Assembly (NCBI GenBank): GCA_028752905.1
Contig: JAQNBH010000009.1
Span: forward strand, 30,176,976-30,240,975
Reading direction: 5' to 3'
DNA from: Cladorhizidae sp. MBARI D1340-BT2
Lineage: Eukaryota > Porifera > Demospongiae > Poecilosclerida > Cladorhizidae
Length of the DNA: 64,000 nt
Position numbers and translations under genes: made by a program
Shown: one piece after another, positions 10,755-24,300 of the stretch
How the letters are laid out: every line of letters starts with the position of its first letter
How positions within the stretch are numbered: the stretch's first letter is position 1
Notes under the pieces: model-generated
Database searches by the model: none
Told to the model about the DNA's origin: nothing
Seen by the model: the letters and a program-made list of their open reading frames with translations, nothing else

Positions 10755-11363
10755 TCATGTTCTATCTGCTGGTTGCCTATGCCTGTCTCCTTTCCGGAAT
10801 ATCTGGTGGTGGAGTCGATCCGATATCGACTGGTCAACAGGGGTCCAACCCCTATCTGCCAGGTAATCATCTGCCAATCCTCCAGCCTCAGCTGCAGTGC
10901 TGGGTTTCTTGTCAGACACAAACTGTGCTACATGTCTAGGCATAAGCTTCATTACAGTATCAAGTGCACACAAATCATTTACCTGCTGGATTGTTTTGCA
11001 GCCTTCTGTCCATGTGGTGAGTTGGACAGCACAACCCATCAGAGCCTCCCATCCTTCGTCTGGTTTCCGTTTGAGATTGTCCAATCATTGTCGGTAAGCT
11101 TTTCTGGTCACACGGTAGAGTCGCAAGAGTGCTTATTTGACTTGATCATAGTCTTCCTTTACATCCAGCTGCATTGCCAGATATACTCTGTTTGCATCCG
11201 GTCGGAACTCTGGAGCCAAATATCTCATCCTGTCCTTCTTGAGGACCTTGTATGCAGCCAGATGGCTCTCTAAAACGTTGAAATAATCCTGGGGGTCTTC
11301 ATCTTCCTTCATTTCTCTGGTTGTTATCCTGCAGTGTGCAGAGTCCTTTGGGTGAGACTTCAA
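10755..11363 (-). pseudogene. SCAN-like gag of Gypsy-type element (left)
   Basis: Two frames, 11363-11133 and 11084-10755, joined across a TGA. Blocks include EDEDPQDYFNVLESHLAAYK, RVYLAMQLDVKEDYDQVK, KRKPDEGWEAL, KLMPRHVAQFVSDKKPSTAA and AGGLADDYLADRG. The order 'DYFNVLESHLAAY ... Y..VK..LL..Y ... LP..V..FV.. KP.TA.EA..LADDY' is that of the gag capsid related to the vertebrate SCAN domain. It begins right after the terminal exon of the GINGER-like copy at 11320-13240, in another frame. The second half is open here but shifted in the right arm by one missing base. Confidence 0.82.
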
Positions 11364-13240
11364 CGATTACATAGGGTCCCAACCAGTCCTTGACCAGCCT
11401 GTCACTTTTTCTGGATACCTTCCTTGCATTCCTCTTTTAAGGACATAATCACCTATGATAGTCAACAGGTTAGTAATATAAAATTAAAACCATCTAGTAA
11501 AGGTCGAGCGACAGATAAAAAATATATCACAAAAAACAGACAAGGACTTTCTAACATTTATCAAAACTCGGAAATACATCTATCCAGAAAATTTTATTAT
11601 TCTTAGCCTTTCGATTTTTTCTCAGAAACAACAATGGGACTATAATTTGATTCAGCTTATATAAAGGCAAACATTAAAGGTACACATTAATTCATAAAAA
11701 CATACCTATTGCCGTTTTAAGCCAATTTTTGGCTTGGAATCGAAATAAGCTTTATGCTTCGCTTTAGCTTCATCAACCGTATCTTCTCATATGTACCTAT
11801 GTGATTACAAAATAAAACAGATCTGTAACATGATTTTTGGGGAGTGCATCAACATTTTCATTAAACTACTTGTCCCCCATTTTTTTTTACAAAAAAGGAT
11901 CAGCAATTCCATGTCATATATTTATGTTTGCCAGTCAGTTTTGTTCTTACATCTGCCACATGCTTCTCCAAATTATATTGTATGTCTTCAGGAGACATAG
12001 TGAGTGAGATGTTTTCGTAGAGAAGCTCCTGCTCATTCTCATATTCTGCATTATTGATGGCTATTGAACCCCTAGATGTTCCGTAGAACATCAACACAAA
12101 TGGCTGTTGCTTTGTTGAAGACTGGACACTTGTATTGATGCCATAAGTTGTGGGGAGTACATATCTACATAAGTACACAAACATCATACATAGAAATCAT
12201 AACTACAAGCAGCATATTCAAGGTAAATGCATCCTTTAGCTGAAGGCTTACACCAAAAACCATGTTTATATTTTTAGTATATAAGAATTTGGAAAATAAT
12301 ATACCATATTGCTACAATGTGCAATTTAGAGATTTTGAGCTCCATAAATGTATAATGCGCTTTTAGTTTTGCGTTTTATAATAAGTACCACTAATTATAA
12401 CAAGATCGGTTGGCACTTTTCTGCGCACTATCCTGACCATCCAGTACCCTCTGCACATTTTCGTTTGCTCTCCTGATACTTCTCTGATCGATTCCAGCAT
12501 CTTCGCTAGTAGGCAAGGATCATTTGAAGCACATTCGAATGGTCACACTGTAGTCAGCTTCTTTCTCGCTAGTGAACCGTCTGGCTTTTGGCTGCAATAT
12601 GCACGCGGAATGTTTTGTGCCATAAAAAAGATTGCGACTATGTTTTACGAATAACAATGCACTCGCAAAACTTAATCAAATTATGTAGCAATACGGTAGC
12701 AATAAGTACTATTTTTTATGCCTATTCATAATTTTATATGTGTGTGTGCGTGAGTGAGTGTGTGTGTGTTTCAGTGTGAGAGGATTCATTGGAGAGATTA
12801 TGGTGAGATTTTTTGGGGTAATCACAGACTAGCATGAAATGTGATTATTGGCATCTATTGGAATGTGTTGGTAATAGTAGAAATCTCTCTATTTATTAAC
12901 AAACTGTCAATATTGAAAAATAATTATTAAATATTGGTAGCTTACTTGTTCCAGTCAGATTGAGCATCATTTATATACTTGGACAGTGGCCTCTTAAGAG
13001 TTTGATTAGGCCGCTCATCTTGGCCATTGCTCTGAGGGTGATATGCTGAACATACCATCTGCTTCACTCCAAAAGCAGTCAAGACAACATCATTGAGCTG
13101 AGTTATAAATAAGTTCACACAAACAGAAACATTACTCTACATCAATATTTATCAAAAGGAAGCAGGAGGAAATTTCCAGAGAATCAAGCTGAAGTCGATA
13201 ATAAATTTATCTTAAATTGTGTTAAGTCTGCCTTGTACTG
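11320..13240 (-). pseudogene. GINGER/GIN1-like integrase element, copy A1 (3' half)
   Basis: Minus-strand exons 4-7 of an intron-bearing integrase. Exon 4 at 13097-12946 (SAYHPQSNGQDER, with the third catalytic Glu) ends at donor GTAAGC. Exon 5 at 12164-11951 has YVLPTTYGINTSV, QQPFVLMFYG and SPEDIQYNLEKHVAD. Exon 6 at 11796-11706 has TYEKIRL, KAKHKAYFDS. Exon 7 at 11452-11320 has RLVKDWLGPYVIVEVSPKGL, a GPY/F domain, with one frameshift. Exons 4 and 5 join in phase to read through NKYVLPTTYG. The rve exon is absent because the copy stops at 13240. The TTAA that carries piggyBac in copies A2 and A3 is empty here (about 11863-11866). Confidence 0.82.
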
Positions 13241-14510
13241 AATGGCGGTGTGTGCCTTAGTAAATGTGTGTTTCGTAGAAATCCTTTTATATGCTTCTTG
13301 GGTTGGTTTGTTGGATTGGTTTGTTGGTTTTAGGTTCTGGTTTCTTTTGTGTCCCTTGTGCCTGAGTATCCTGCTTGTCTTCAGCTTTTTGGGGTCTACC
13401 TTGAGGAGAGTAAGAGGAGTATGCAGAATTATTTTTATTGTAGCTAGGGACAGGTGTGTACCCTTGTTGTGACCATGGCTGTTATTATTTCCGGTTTGTG
13501 TTTTATATCTTGTTTTATTAAGGGGGACCCTGACTGTGTTTTTTTAAAAATTTATTTATTATTATTATTTAACTTACTCATACTATAGTTAAACAGTGAA
13601 TCTTTCACTTTGTAAAGTTTCAGAATATTTGGTTATTTAATTATGAAGTTATCATAATTTTTATACTCACCATTCCAAAGATTCATCTCAAGAGAAGGGC
13701 CCGCCACAAGCCGGTGTCATGCCATATTAGTCCCACTGCCATATTTGTCCCTTTTGCTACACCGTGCAAGCACAGCCACACAAAATTAATAAATCATGCA
13801 TCAATAAAGTCAGCTGCCAAATTTGTCCCTCGTGTGGAGCTGAATTGTGATGGTGAGGACAGAGAAGGACCCTGCAGTATATCTGCGGAAGATCGAATAT
13901 TTCCCTATGAATGGAAAATATAGTTGTGACATGAGTGCGAAGGAGCAGAGTGTAATAAGAAAAAGAATTGACACCTCTTGGTATGTTAATCTTTATCCAA
14001 ATCATTGGCATTCAGATAACATAAGTATTCAGAACAAATGCCAACATTCTACAAATACCAACATTCTATCCTGTGTGCACTTTAAGACATGCCAACAAAG
14101 AGCTTCTGTAAATCACATCTACTTCTCACAAATTAGCAAGTTCCTCTGTACCCAATAGTTCATTGCGATAATAATTATGGCAATTGTTTGTTATTTACCT
14201 GTGGCTAAATTACAAATCAATGTCAATTACAAATCAATGTCAATTTCATGATCGGAAAATTTGGTAGTAGTAAGCTCAACCAGCAATAAATAAATACGAT
14301 AATCTTTCTGTAAGTCAGCTTGAATTTCTCAAGTCACGTGCCTACTCACAACCCCTTCTGCTCTCGACAACCTCGATGGTGACACCTCCATCTGTCTCCT
14401 TTGTCACAAAGTTCCAAAGTCATTGCATGGTTGTTGCTGCAATAACGGGGTTTGTGGAGTACCCCCTGCTATTGAAGGAAATTGACGCTAGCAGCCTTAT
14501 CTGGGATAAG
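13240..14510. other. Left-arm-only segment beside copy A1
   Basis: The right arm has about 500 bases of GINGER-like 5' sequence at this mirrored position, so sequence here was replaced. A minus-strand open stretch at about 13482-13295 reads QQGYTPVPSYNKNNSAYSSY and then a Gln/Lys/Pro-rich run, like a disordered exon, but no domain or partner supports it. Other frames look random. AT-rich sequence follows at 13540-13680. Confidence 0.35.
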
Positions 14511-14570
14511 GTTCAGAAAATTCATTTTCGATCTGGACATTCAAAACACAAACGAGTGCCATAATTATTT

Positions 14571-15968
14571 ATATAATGCCTTGATAATTATAAGTACTAA
14601 TCCCCCTAAAAAAACATGAGTTTTCCCGACCTTCCAGACCGTTTCCAGCCATATCTGCCCCATTTTTGACCCATCCACACCCTATCATGACTATCGCCAC
14701 CACCACCAGAGTGAAGAGAGAAAAAAAGTCTCTCAAAATATACTTACAATGAGTTTTCTCGACATCCCAGACATTTGCATTAATAAAGATTTTTTCAGTA
14801 GTAGTAGTAGTAGAGTAGTAGTAGTAGTAACAATCCGATCTGGCTGAAAATCAGTCCTAACCTGTTGTTGTACCTCTGACCCTCTGATCACAGTGTCATT
14901 GGGACACTGATATCATCTACCTGGAGAGGTTTTATGGGAAATTCCAAGATGTATTTATTCTGTATTTAAATATTTAAAAACTTCATTTGTAAAAATATTA
15001 ATATATTGTAGGTGAAAGAATGTCTTATACCCAACCGACAATGAACCATCCAAATGAGACAGTTAAGAGGCTGGTCTTTTTCTCTAGTGATGAACATCAG
15101 ATGCTACTACGTGAGGCCAAAGGTGCTGACCAAGGGCAAAAGCGTACCTTAGCCCGACTGACCACAGGATTAATACTGGACTACTATGGTTGTAAGAATA
15201 GTTTAGTGCACAGCATCCCAAATTAAAATGTCAACATGGATGTGCAAGTGATGATGAGGCTTTAAATACACATCAATCTCACTGGTTGTAAGAATTAAGA
15301 TAAATAATGGGAAAAAATGTACTCATACCATATTATGAGCAGTGAGCATTATATTTTGTTCGCAACTTTAAAGCTTAATTAAGAAACTCGTAAATCGTGA
15401 AACAAAATTAACATTACTGTATTGATTCTACTTATTTGTTAATTGAAGTTGAAATTTATTTTATCACATTGACACTGAATAGTGTTGTAACCATATAGAT
15501 AATAATATGTTACTTTTTATACCTTTAGCTAAGCACTTGTCACACAAGTGCCAGAAGATGCAGATGATCAAGATGATTGCACCTGAGTTACATCCCATTA
15601 AAGTTTTGAGCAGGTAACTAAGTTACTGTGACCAAGTGTACTGAGCAACAATGTGCAAATGATAGAAAAGATGCCCATTGGAAATACGTTAGGCCCAACT
15701 GGGGAAATATATGATAGCTAGACTGTCATATCAATCACTCCATTACTGCCTCCACACAACCACAAGTCACCTCACAAATAATCATAAACTTCATAAATAA
15801 TAATATATTCTTGGACTATATTACTGCCTCCACAACCACAAGGGACGTCACAAATATGATAAAATTCAGATTACTCTAACATAAGGTATGAAGAGATTTA
15901 TAGCTTAGTTTTGCAAGAAAATGTGCTGCTATATAGCATCAGTTATTTATCACAATTTTGCTGTCCCT
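14571..15968. other. Left-arm segment missing from the right arm
   Basis: The right arm joins the matches of 14570 and 15969 directly (near 25915). The segment contains an AGT microsatellite near 14796-14829 and the zinc-binding exons of integrase copy A2 at 15012-15191 and 15529-15613. Since those exons belong to the element, the right arm most likely suffered a deletion. Confidence 0.65.
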
Positions 15969-16466
15969 TCTGGAGGCAGTAATGTAGGGATTGTTATCCA
16001 AGAATATTTTATTGCTGAAGTTTATGAGGTCCCTTATGGTAGAGTGGAGGCAGTAATGGAGTGATTGTTATGACAGCAAAATATCAAATCCTACCCTATA
16101 TGTCCTTTTATTTATTAATAATTTTTTTACATATTACTTGTTCCCACTATATTTTAAAGTTTTCGTGAGTTGGAATACTATTTTGATGCTATATATGCCT
16201 GCAATGCCCACACGAAGAGGAGTGTCCTGGTCAGACCTAGTGCAGGTTACTCCACAGGTCAAGTTGGTATGCATGCATGACAAGTTTGGGACAGATTGGT
16301 CCAGTGGTTTGGAATGCCATAAGGAACAATCCTAAAATGCTTCCCCCATCAGTAACTACATTCAGCAATCCTTCTTTGATTTTTCCCTGCAAAAGCCATA
16401 CACTCAATCCACTGCATCTAACACAGCGATTTGGTAAAGGATCGAGCAATTTGGGTTGCGCACGCC

Positions 16467-16483
16467 GTTCGTCTTAGACGAAC
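16467..16483. other. Short perfect palindrome
   Basis: GTTCGTC, TTA, GACGAAC: seven-base arms with a three-base loop, within intron-like sequence of copy A2. Mirror at 25407-25423; disrupted in copy A5. Function unknown. Confidence 0.5.
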
Positions 16484-16600
16484 TATATATGCAAAAATCA
16501 ACTTTTTTTAGTAGCTCTCTAAAGCGATACCAAAAGGCACCTTCCCAGATAACGCTCTACAAAATGGCATAAAAATAAATGAAATCTATGCAGCCAATAA

Positions 16601-16640
16601 GATGATGATGATGATGATAATGATGATGATGCTTATGATG
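16601..16640. repeat. ATG trinucleotide microsatellite
   Basis: GATGATGATGATGATGATAA and related units. Mirrored at about 25248-25288 and present in copy A5 at about 63027-63078, where it is longer, so it belongs to the element. Confidence 0.85.
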
Positions 16641-18812
16641 ATTTTACGCGTAATTTTTCCGCCCTTTTTTTTAATTTGGAGAACTGCGCTTCTGTGTGCT
16701 ATATTGTTGGGAAGGATTTCTGCGACATCCTGTTTTTAGGGTCTGTATAGGGATAGAATCGAGTATATGGCGAGTTTTAGTTTGTTGCTGAATGATCTCT
16801 GACCTGCCAAACCTACATGAGAGTGCTAATGCATTTTAAAATGCAGGCAAGAAAAGCCTAAACTTTTAGGCCGCATGAATAGGTCTGATATTGGACAAGT
16901 TAGTATATAGGGGAATTTAGACGCTACATATACACACAGATTAAATTGAATAATTTTTTTGTTAATTTTAATAAACAGGTTAGATGATCCTTTACCAATC
17001 CAAATCTTATGCACTATATATTAATTAAAATGCATAAAATCAGGTAATTACAGGCACATCTGATTTGCTTTAAATCATGTAGCAAATACTTTCAGTTGGG
17101 AGATTTTGGGTATAGACCTCATTGGTCCATTTGTAGCCACAGACGAAGGCCATATATATGTCTGCACTGTTACAGATCTCTTTACCAAGTGGGTATTTGC
17201 TCGGCCAATCGAGTCCAAGTCAGCTGGTGATGTTGCAAGCATTCTACTCGAGCTCATCTACAGTTATGGTCCTCCCTAAAAAATTATAATGGATCAGGTG
17301 CGTGAATTTATAAACCAGGTAACTAACTTAATAAAACTGTTGCCATCTGTGTTTATGAAATGACATGTGTATGTGGTCTGAGAAGTGAAAATTAATCAAG
17401 GAAAATGTGTTGGATTTGTTTACAAGAGCAAAGTTAGACTATTCAGTACAAGGCAGACTTAACACAATTTATGATAACTATATTAGCGACTTCAGTTTTG
17501 ATTCTCTGGAAATTTCCTCCTGTTTCCTTTTGATAAATATTCATGTAGAGTAATGTTCTGTTTGTGTGAACTTATTTGATGACTCAGCTCAATGATGTTG
17601 TCTTGACTGATTTTGGAGTGAAGCAGATGATGGTATGTTCAGCATATCACCCTCAGAGCAATGGCCAAGATAAGCGGACTAATCAAACTCTTAATAGGCC
17701 AAGTATACAAACGATGCTCAATCTGACTGAGACAATTAAGCTACCAATATTTAATAATTATTTTTCAAGATTGACAGTTTCTTAATAAATAGAGAGATTT
17801 CTACTATTACCACCACATTCCAATAGATGCCAATATCACATTTCATGGTAATCTGTGATTACCCCAGAAAATCTCACCAGAATCTCCAATGAATCCTCTC
17901 GCACTGAAACACCCACCCACTCACAGACACACACATATAAAATTATGAAAAGGCATAAAAAATAGTACTTATTACTACCGTATTGCTACAAAATTTGATT
18001 AAGTTTTGCGAGTGCATTGTTATTCGTAAAACATACTCGCAATATTTTTTATCGCACAAAACATTCCACATGCATATTGCAGCCAAAAGCCAGACAGTTT
18101 ACTAGCGAGAAAATGAGAAGCTGACCAGAGTGTGACCATTCGAATGTGCTTCAAACGATCCCTGTCTACTAGCGAAGACGCAGGAATCGATCAGAGAAGT
18201 ATCAGGAGAGCAAACGAAAATATGCAAGAGTACTGGATGGTCAGAATAGTGCGCAAAAAGTGCCAACCGATCTTGTTATAATTAGTGGTACTTATTATAA
18301 AATGCAAAACTAAGACCGCATTATACATTTATGGAGCTCAAAAACTCTAAATTGCACATTGTAGTAATACGGTATATTATTTTCCAAATTCTTATATACA
18401 AAAAATATAAAATGGTTTTAGGTGTAAGCCTTCAGCTAAAGGATGCATGTACCTTGAATGTGCTGCTTGTAGTTATGATTTCTATGTATGATGTTTGTGT
18501 ACTTATGTAGATATGTACTCCCCACAACTTATGGTATCAATACAAGTGTCCTGTCTTCAACAAAGCAACAGCCATTTGTGTTGATGTTCTACCGAACAGC
18601 TAGGGGTTCCATAGCCATCAATAATGCAGAACATGAGAATGAGCAGAAGCTTCTCTATGAAAACATCTCATTCACTATTTCTCCTGAAGACATACATTAT
18701 AATTTGGAGAAGCATGTGGCAGATGTAAGAACAAAACTGACTGGCAAACATAAATATATGACATTGAATTGCTGACACTTTTTTGTAACAAAAATGGGGA
18801 CAAATAGTTTAA

Positions 18813-19702
18813 CCCTTTCACCGCTGACTTTCCTGGACATTTTTCCTAAAGTATACCAGCTACCCAAAAAAAACATTATAAAATCAGCAATCCATTCATA
18901 TCAGTTGTAATTTTTTCATGTGATAGCACCATTGTTTATAAACAATGTGATCTCATTAGTTAACCACATTATCAACCACAAAATGTGAATATCATTATGC
19001 TAAATTTCTCTATCAATATCTAACATTTAATCAACAAAAAATGTTTATAATATATTTACTCATTTAGTTAGCATTTAGTAAACATTAGTCATAATAATTT
19101 AGGCATATAGCAATAATTATATAGCGGAGGGTTTTTGACAAAATTTGATCATATGATTCTATAGCCCAGCAATACAATGTTATTGAAATTCAACTATTTG
19201 AGAAAGAACATGCAAATACAAATATGTAGATACTTTAGCTAACCTGAGAAGGCTTCCTGATCAATTTCATTATAACTAGAGAGCTGGTTATAGCAAAAGG
19301 AAGAATCCTGAGGGTCTAAAGTAGAGTCAACTACAGCGGCTAAAGAATGCACTGCTGCACGATCAGAACTTGCATTTCCAAGGTAGCCACATATTTCTTC
19401 ACCTTCTTTTTCCTCTGAGTCATCCTCATTGAGAGCAAAATTCTCGCTAGAAACCAGGGAAAGTACTTCTTTAAGCGTTAAACATCCACTCATTTTTAGG
19501 TCGTCAAAACCGTGAACCATCGGTAGTTGCACGTATTTTTCGCTAACTAATCCGGTGTTTTCGGATGTGATTTTTTGACGTCATATAGAGTAATAGTTGC
19601 TCTTTCCGTTGGTATGCAAATTATGACTATAGACCAAGCGATCGATTTATTAGCGATTTTTAAAGTCTATTACGCCATATGGCGCTTACAGCGGTGAGAG
19701 GG
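18813..19702 (-). mobile_element. piggyBac-like element 1 in copy A2
   Basis: Flanked by TTAA on both sides (18809-18812 and 19703-19706), with ends CCCTTTCACCGCTGACTTTCC and, inverted, CCCTCTCACCGCTGTAAGCGC. TTAA duplication and CCC(T/A) ends are diagnostic of piggyBac. The homologous site in copies A1 and A4 has one TTAA and no insert. On the minus strand an N-terminal exon starting at 19493 encodes MSGCLTLKEVLSLVSSENFA and then an acidic run with EDDSEEKEGEE, as in piggyBac transposase N-termini. No DDE core is present, so it is an internally deleted, non-autonomous element of 890 bases. Confidence 0.9.
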
Positions 19703-20232
19703 TTAATGAAAATGTTTGATGCACTCCCCAAAAATCATGTTAAAGATCTGTTTTATTTTGTAATCACATAGGTACATATGAGAAGATACGGTTGAAAATT
19801 GAAGAAGCTAAAGCGAAGCATAAAGCTTATTTCGATTCCAAGCAAAAAAGAGATTTAAAACGGCAATAGGTATGTTTTTATGAATTAATGTGTACCTTTA
19901 ATGTGTGCCTTTATATAAGCTGAATCAAATTAGAGTCCCATTGTTGTTTCTGAGAAAAAATCAAAAGGCTAAGAATAATAAAATTTTCTGGATAGATGTA
20001 TTTCCGAGTTTTGATAAATGTTAGAATGTCCTTGTCTGTTTTTTGTGATATATTTTTTATCTGTAGCTCGACCTTTACTTTGGATATTAGTCAAACTAAA
20101 CAATGAGAGGCTTAATGACCAGAGTTTACGGAATCTAAAATATATTTCACAGACTTAACCGGGAGAAGTTCGGCCTACAAAGCTGCTATTTAATAGAATG
20201 TTCAGCATTGGATAGTCGCATGTGGGTGGGAG

Positions 20233-20332
20233 NNNNNNNNNNNNNNNNNNNNNNNNNNNNNNNNNNNNNNNNNNNNNNNNNNNNNNNNNNNNNNNNNNNN
20301 NNNNNNNNNNNNNNNNNNNNNNNNNNNNNNNN
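20233..20332. other. Assembly gap of 100 N
   Basis: Exactly 100 N, the usual placeholder for a gap of unknown length. It lies at the symmetry centre of the palindrome, so the join of the two arms is not proved by continuous sequence. Confidence 0.99.
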
Positions 20333-21045
<713 letters not shown>

Positions 21046-21234
21046 TATTTTATATATGAATTTGTTGTTTTATTTATTTGTTTATTTATGTATAGACTAA
21101 TAGGCAGCTATGCATACTCCACCCCCTAATGCTGCAGGGATATCTCATGTTGTTCTAACAGTTACTGGTACAGAGAAGCCATCATATTTAAAAGCTGCTT
21201 GGGTATTGGAATAACAATCCCATTGAAGTGGCCC
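21046..21234. other. Unpaired spacer between microsatellite and right arm
   Basis: About 190 bases without a partner in the left arm. No coding signal was seen. With the microsatellite it forms the sequenced part of the loop between the arms; any sequence in the gap would add to it. Confidence 0.7.
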
Positions 21235-21359
21235 CTCCCACCCACATGCGACTATCCAATGCTGAACATTCTATTAAATAGCAGCTTTGTAGGCCGAACT
21301 TCTCCCGGTTAAGTCTGTGAAATATATTTTAGATTCCGTAAACTCTGGTCATTAAGCCT

Positions 21360-24300
21360 CTCATTGTTTAGTTTGACTAATATCCAAAGTAAAGGTCGAG
21401 CTACAGATAAAAAATATATCACAAAAACAGACAGGGACATTCTAACATTTATCAAAACTCGGAAATACATCTATCCAGAAAATTTTATTATTCTTAGCCT
21501 TTTGATTTTTTCTCAGAAACAACAATTCAGCTTATATAAAGGCACACATTAAAGGTACACATTAATTCATAAAAACATACCTATTGCCGTTTTAAATCTC
21601 TTTTTTGCTTGGAATCGAAATAAGCTTTATGCTTCGCTTTAGCTTCTTCAATTTTCAACCGTATCTTCTCATATGTACCTATGTCATTACAAAATAAAAC
21701 AGATCTTTAACATGATTTTTGGGGAGTGCATCAAACATTTTCATTAACCCTTTCACCGTTGACTTTTTTTTGAAAAATTACAAATTTTTTACTTGCATAG
21801 ACATATGCAATGCTATTTCAGCAAAGGTTGACTAAAGTCCTTAGCAACCATAGTTCACATGAAAGCCCTTATAATGGCCAACATTGTGTAAACTACAGTT
21901 GCCATAGAAACAAACCACAATGTCATGAATCTAATTAGAAGTTTTGAGTTCTGGTTTCACAGATAATTAACAATTGTAGTAATATGATCTACGTACGTGC
22001 ACACACGTGTATGGCCTTATTTCATTTCCCCCTCTAGTATGGTATTATAATCAAGGTGTTTTCAGCCACTCAGACAGTGAAGGAGGCTTGATAAGATACT
22101 GGCCAGCATACAAGAAGACATCATTGTGCCACACTACCATACACTATACACTACACACACTACCACAATGTAATTTATAGACACCATCTAGGAATATATA
22201 TTTTCACATTTCATTTACTCTTATAACACTTGGTACACAATGTATGTATCATCAAACATGACTGGTACAAGAAGCCATTGAGGTATCCAAATGAATACTG
22301 GAAGTTACTTGACTATGTGTACTCAGACGTCCAAGTTGACTACTCCTAGCTCTACTACTGCCTCTAGTTCTGCGACTAAGCTGACCTACAGGCCTTGAAT
22401 GAGTATGAACCGCAGGAATAAGAACTCCACAAGAAGTGGCTTTGAGGAAGGGTGACAGTGAAGGGGTTGGTTGCACCATACCTAAAAAGAATAATGTCAA
22501 CATAAACAAAAAGTATTGCCTAATGAATTTATATATGACGCTAAACAATTCTATCCAGAACATGCTTTACTTGCTAGCTACTTAGCTAGCAAGTAAACAA
22601 AACTCACTGGCATAGTCTTCTTCGTCACTGCTAGACTCTCCTCCGCCCAAACAGACTATCGAGTGGCACTGCTCTCGCCAGAAAATTGTCCAAAAAGTAT
22701 CTCCCACCCATCGATAGCACAATTTCAGGATCAATGCTACTCTTCCCAAGTTAGGAATAGATTACTTCACCTTCCTCGCTGCTACTTTCGTCCTCTGATA
22801 GGACGTAGTCGTCGTCTTGAATCCTAGAAAGAACTTGGTCTAAAGTTAGTCTGACCGTCATTTCCAACTTATGAACGGTCAGCGATTTCAATTTTACTTT
22901 ACCTTAGTTACCGAACCCGTACGGCTCTTATATTCGGCACGTACGTAGAGCAAGAATTGAGCTATTTTTTTATATTCATATCTTAATTTACAACCGAACG
23001 ATTGATTTTTTAATGATTTTTCACCGATAATTATGTGGTTTGGACGTATATATACGCTTATGACGGTGAGTGGGTTAAACTATTTGTCCCCATTTTTGTT
23101 ACAAAAAAGTGTCAGCAATTCAATGTCATATATTTATGTTTGCCAATCAGTTTTGTTCTTACATCTGCCACATGCTTCTCCAAATTATATTGTATGTCTT
23201 CAGGAGAAATAGTGAATGAGATGTTTTCATAGAGAAGCTTCTGCTCATTCTCATGTTCTGCATTATTGATGGCTATCGAACCCCTAGCTGTTCGGTAGAA
23301 CATCAACACAAATGGCTGTTGCTTTGTTGAAGACAGGACACTTGTATCAACCATAAGTTGTGGGGAGTACATATCTACAAAGTACACAAACATCATACAT
23401 AGAAATCATAACTACAAGCAGCACATTCAAGGTACATGCATCCTTTAGCTGAAGGCTTACACCTAAAACCATTTTATATTTTTAGTATATAATAATTTGG
23501 AAAATAATATACCGTATTGCTACAATGTGCAATTTAGAGTTTTTGAGCTCCATAAATGTATAATGCGGTCTTAGTTTTGCATTTTATAATAAGTACCACT
23601 AATTATAACAAGATCGGTTGGCACTTTTCTGCGCACTATTCTGACCATCCAGTACTCTTGCACATTTTCGTTTGCTCTCCTGATACTTCTCTGATCGATT
23701 CCTGCGTCTTCGCTAGTAGACAGGGATCGTTTGAAGTACATTCGAATGGTCACACTCTGGTCAGTTTCTCATTCTCGCTAGTAAACTGTCTGGCTTTTGG
23801 CTGCAATATGCATGTGGAATGTTTTGTGCGATAAAAAATATTGCGAGTATGTTTTACGAATAACAATGCACTCGCAAAACTTAATCAAATTTTGTAGCAA
23901 AACGGTAGCAATAAGTACTATTTTTTATGCCTTTTCATAATTTTATATGTGTGTGTCTGTGAGTGGGTGGGTGTTTCATTGCGAGAGGATTCATTGGAGA
24001 TTTTGGTGAGATTTTCTGGGGTAATCACAGATTACCATGAAATGTGATATTGGCATCTATTGGAATGTGGTGGTAATAGTAGAAATCTCTCTATTTATTA
24101 AGGAACTGTCAATCTTGAAAAATAATTATTAAATATTGGTAGCTTAATTGTCTCAGTCAGATTGAGCATCGTTTGTATACTTGGAGAGTGCCCTATTAAG
24201 AGTTTGATTAGTCCGCTTATCTTGGCCATTGCTCTGAGGGTGATATGCTGAACATACCATCATCTGCTTCACTCCAAAATCAGTCAAGACAACATCATTG

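Larger units (their letters stand above)
15012..19869 (+). pseudogene. GINGER/GIN1-like integrase element, copy A2 (most complete)
   Basis: Plus-strand exons. Exon 1 (15012-15191): SSDEHQMLLREAKGADQGQK and TLARLT, then frame-shifted YWTTMV. Exon 2 (15529-15613): HLSHKCQKM and APELHPIKVL, donor CAG/GTAACT. These two make a degenerate HHCC zinc-binding domain. Exon 3 (17095-17318): SWEILGIDLIGPF, TVTDLFTKWVFARPIESKSA, SYGPP, an in-frame TAA (17277-17279), KIIMDQVREFINQ, donor GTAACT. Exon 4 (17588-17735): SAYHPQSNGQDKRTNQ, with Glu changed to Lys and the donor changed from GT to TT. Exon 5 (18511-18724), exon 6 (19772-19869). Exons 2 and 3 join in phase. Integrases of this kind cut and join DNA ends in retroelements and in GINGER DNA transposons; introns and no visible reverse transcriptase favour GINGER. 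The GPY/F exon is missing here. A piggyBac element sits at 18813-19702. Confidence 0.83.
1..20232 (+). repeat. Left arm of giant inverted repeat (palindrome)
   Basis: Read as its reverse complement, this arm matches 21235-40649 nearly throughout. The first bases pair with about 40649, and the last bases before the gap (GTGGGTGGGAG) pair with CTCCCACCCAC at 21235. Paired reading frames show the closeness: the 130-codon frame at 3818-4210 and its partner at 34845-35237 differ at two residues. Coordinate sums of paired features change in steps, which locates large indels: about 1.6 kb missing here near 1813, about 0.7 kb more CCTA repeat here, about 2.1 kb more here between 13240 and 15970, and a piggyBac element about 440 bases shorter here. 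The arm may continue left of the window. Confidence 0.95.

Noticed and set aside
10670..11273. Cys/Ser-rich plus-strand frames of up to 195 codons over the Gypsy remnant
   Set aside because: Antisense shadows of the gag and zinc-knuckle frames on the minus strand.
18488..18510. Start codons MMFVYLC in the 95-codon frames of the integrase copies
   Set aside because: These codons lie upstream of a splice acceptor (TTATGTAG) and are intronic; the exon begins with the YVLPTTYG block.
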